Positions 6,480 through 7,532 of a stretch of 7,532 bases of DNA are shown one piece after another. The DNA is taken from positions 1-7,532 of the forward strand of contig JBKPFU010000034.1 in assembly GCA_046728975.1 (NCBI GenBank), in the 5' to 3' direction. The stretch is from JBKPFU01 sp046728975. GTDB taxonomy: Bacteria; Actinomycetota; Thermoleophilia; Gaiellales; Gaiellaceae. A program made the position numbers and the translations under genes. A model generated the notes under the pieces. That model worked only from the letters and a program-made list of their open reading frames with translations, was not told where the DNA came from and searched no databases. The first letter of the stretch is position 1. Every line of letters starts with the position of its first letter.

Positions 6480-6523
6480 GACTGGGGCCGCGCGGCGGTC
6501 AGCTCCGAGCGAAAATTGGGTGG

Positions 6524-6925
6524 CTAAGCGCTGGAGCCGTGCTCGGCAGCCTCGGCATCGGCTTTCGTCTCGTGCACCGTGTCCGGCGGATGCTCAGGCG
6601 GCGCGTAAAGCGAATAGAGCTTCATGTCGGTTGAGCCCGTGTTCACGACGTTGTGCCACACGCCGGCGGGAATCACGATCGCCCAGTCGTCCTCGACCTC
6701 GTGTGTCTCGTCGATCCGCTCGTTCGTCTCGCCCAGTTCGACGCGGCCCTGACCGTCTTCAATTCGGATGAACTGGTCGTGAGTGGGGTGCGACTCCAGC
6801 CCGATGTCTTCGCCTGGTGCGAGGCGCATGACCGTGAGCTGCGCGTGCTCGCCGGTGAACAGGACCGTTCGAAAAGTCGTGTTATCGAGCGTTTCCCGCT
6901 CGATATCGCCTACCCAAGCCAACAT
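6524..6925 (-). CDS. Small cupin-domain protein (downstream member of tandem pair)
   Basis: This 133-residue protein has a single cupin_2-type barrel. Cupin motif 1 is PGEDIGLESHPTHDQFIRIEDGQG (37-60), with H46 and H49 (HxxH rather than the usual HxH) and Q51 near the usual Glu position. Motif 2 is IPAGVWHNVVN (85-95), with P86, G88, H91 and N95. A metal site is therefore possible but not of textbook form. The cupin family includes isomerases, dioxygenases and binding proteins, and no substrate can be assigned. ATG 6923-6925 is fixed by a good Shine-Dalgarno, GGAGGG at 6933-6938, 7 nt upstream and inside the 15-bp gap after the preceding cupin. The two genes are surely cotranscribed. The C-terminal 25 residues are acidic and probably disordered. 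It converges on the VOC gene across 44 bp with no strong hairpin. Confidence 0.9.
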   Translation of the reverse strand: MLAWVGDIERETLDNTTFRTVLFTGEHAQLTVMRLAPGEDIGLESHPTHDQFIRIEDGQGRVELGETNERIDETHEVEDDWAIVIPAGVWHNVVNTGSTDMKLYSLYAPPEHPPDTVHETKADAEAAEHGSSA

Positions 6926-6940
6926 TTCTCGTCCCTCCAG

Positions 6941-7501
6941 TCATTGGGTACCCGGCCGTCTATCGGGAAGCCAGCCCTCGCGGTACCGGGTCGTCTCACG
7001 CGGGCCGAACCGCTCGTACGCTTTCTCGGGATCGTCCGTCTCCTGCTCGACACCCGCGCCGTGGCGCAGCGCGGCCTCGTCGACGGAGTAAGCGCCCCAG
7101 TCTGGGCCGGTCGAGCGGTCGCGCGCACCGATCGCGACCACGAGGCAGGGGCCGTCTCCGGCCCCGATGATCACATGGTTGGTGCCCGCCGGGCAGTGCA
7201 CGAAGTCCCACTGCCGTAGCGGGCGCTCCTCACCCTCGACGATGGCCAACGCCTCGCCGGCGATGACGAGGAAGTCCTCCTGGTCGGCCTCCCAGTGGTA
7301 CATCGCCATCGGCTCACCCGGCGCGAGCGTGACGAGGTGGATCCCGACCTGCGAAAACTCCGGGTCGCCCTCGAACAGGCAGTAGGCGCCTCGCCCTTTG
7401 CCGGGGCGCCACCGTGCGTCGCGTGCGTTGAGGACGAACCAGCCGTCGCCCTTCGCGACGACGCCGTCGTCGGTCGATTCGAGGTGCGCCTCGGGAACCA
7501 T
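6941..7501 (-). CDS. Cupin-domain protein (first member of tandem pair)
   Basis: This 186-residue protein has one central cupin barrel (about 45-130). Motif 1 lies in PGEPMAMYHWEADQEDFLVI (61-80), with H69, E71 and E75 as possible metal ligands; motif 2 is DFVHCPAGTNHVIIGAG (99-115), with P104, G106 and H109. The flanks GDGWFVLNARDARW (18-31) and the C-terminal YREGWLP (173-179) are, from memory, conserved in a family of uncharacterised actinobacterial cupins. Function is unknown. It is only distantly similar to the second cupin, so the pair is not a recent duplication. ATG 7499-7501 is the first start; the frame stays open to the window edge but has no other ATG, GTG or TTG there. There is no Shine-Dalgarno, and a TAAGGT hexamer 8 nt upstream suggests a leaderless message. 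Confidence 0.9.
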   Translation of the reverse strand: MVPEAHLESTDDGVVAKGDGWFVLNARDARWRPGKGRGAYCLFEGDPEFSQVGIHLVTLAPGEPMAMYHWEADQEDFLVIAGEALAIVEGEERPLRQWDFVHCPAGTNHVIIGAGDGPCLVVAIGARDRSTGPDWGAYSVDEAALRHGAGVEQETDDPEKAYERFGPRETTRYREGWLPDRRPGTQ

Positions 7502-7509
7502 CGGCGGGA

Positions 7510-7515
7510 ACCTTA
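7510..7515 (-). promoter_or_regulatory. Candidate -10 box of the cupin pair
   Basis: TAAGGT on the minus strand fits TAnnnT (four of six match TATAAT) and ends 8 nt before ATG 7501, placing transcription start at or within 2 nt of the ATG. Any -35 box would lie partly beyond the window edge. Confidence 0.3.
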
Positions 7516-7532
7516 CGCACCGCGCAGCGCTC

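Noticed and set aside
6480..6523. Terminator hairpin between the convergent VOC and cupin genes
   Set aside because: Only short complementary words (CCGCGCGG; GCTCC with a distant GGAGC) are present, too weak to call.

Overview
This 7.5-kb window is GC-rich bacterial chromosome. It holds the 3' end of one gene and seven complete or nearly complete genes packed with short gaps. The aldolase tail resembles the mycobacterial/actinobacterial type, and WYL regulators, PhnB-like VOC proteins and single-domain cupins are common in high-GC Actinobacteria. An actinobacterial source, perhaps in the Thermoleophilia, is my inference from composition and gene types. No tRNA, rRNA, CRISPR array, insertion sequence or phage gene was seen.

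Left part (1-2613): the C-terminal third of a class II fructose-bisphosphate aldolase (+) converges on a complete MMPL/RND-type membrane transporter (-). A perfect 11-bp GC-rich hairpin lies between them.

Middle part (2614-4996): a PAS-GAF-HisKA-HATPase sensor histidine kinase (-) lies upstream of the transporter in the same orientation. It is divergent from a NarL/FixJ-type response regulator (+). Kinase and regulator probably form a two-component pair, and the transporter is a natural but unproven target. The kinase 5' end is odd. Clear PAS-domain homology continues about 22 codons upstream of the first usable start codon (GTG at 4200), and that upstream frame contains no ATG, GTG or TTG. 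An ATG in another frame at 4324 would give a natural N-terminus if one base were removed from a G4 run. The divergent gap holds two candidate promoters whose -35 and -10 boxes overlap face to face.

Right part (4980-7532): a WYL-domain transcriptional regulator (-) overlaps the 3' end of the response regulator by 17 bp. It is divergent from a PhnB-like VOC-fold protein (+), with three ATGGC/T words at 9-bp spacing in the gap between them. Two different single-domain cupins (-) follow, 15 bp apart and evidently one transcription unit.

Across the window, three genes at the head of a transcription unit have no Shine-Dalgarno sequence but carry a TAnnnT hexamer 6-9 nt before the start codon, as expected for leaderless mRNAs. 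Three others (transporter, VOC protein, downstream cupin) have strong Shine-Dalgarno sequences. I see no clearly new biological system. The points most worth checking are the kinase start or frameshift, the interlocked divergent promoters and the WYL/VOC control region.
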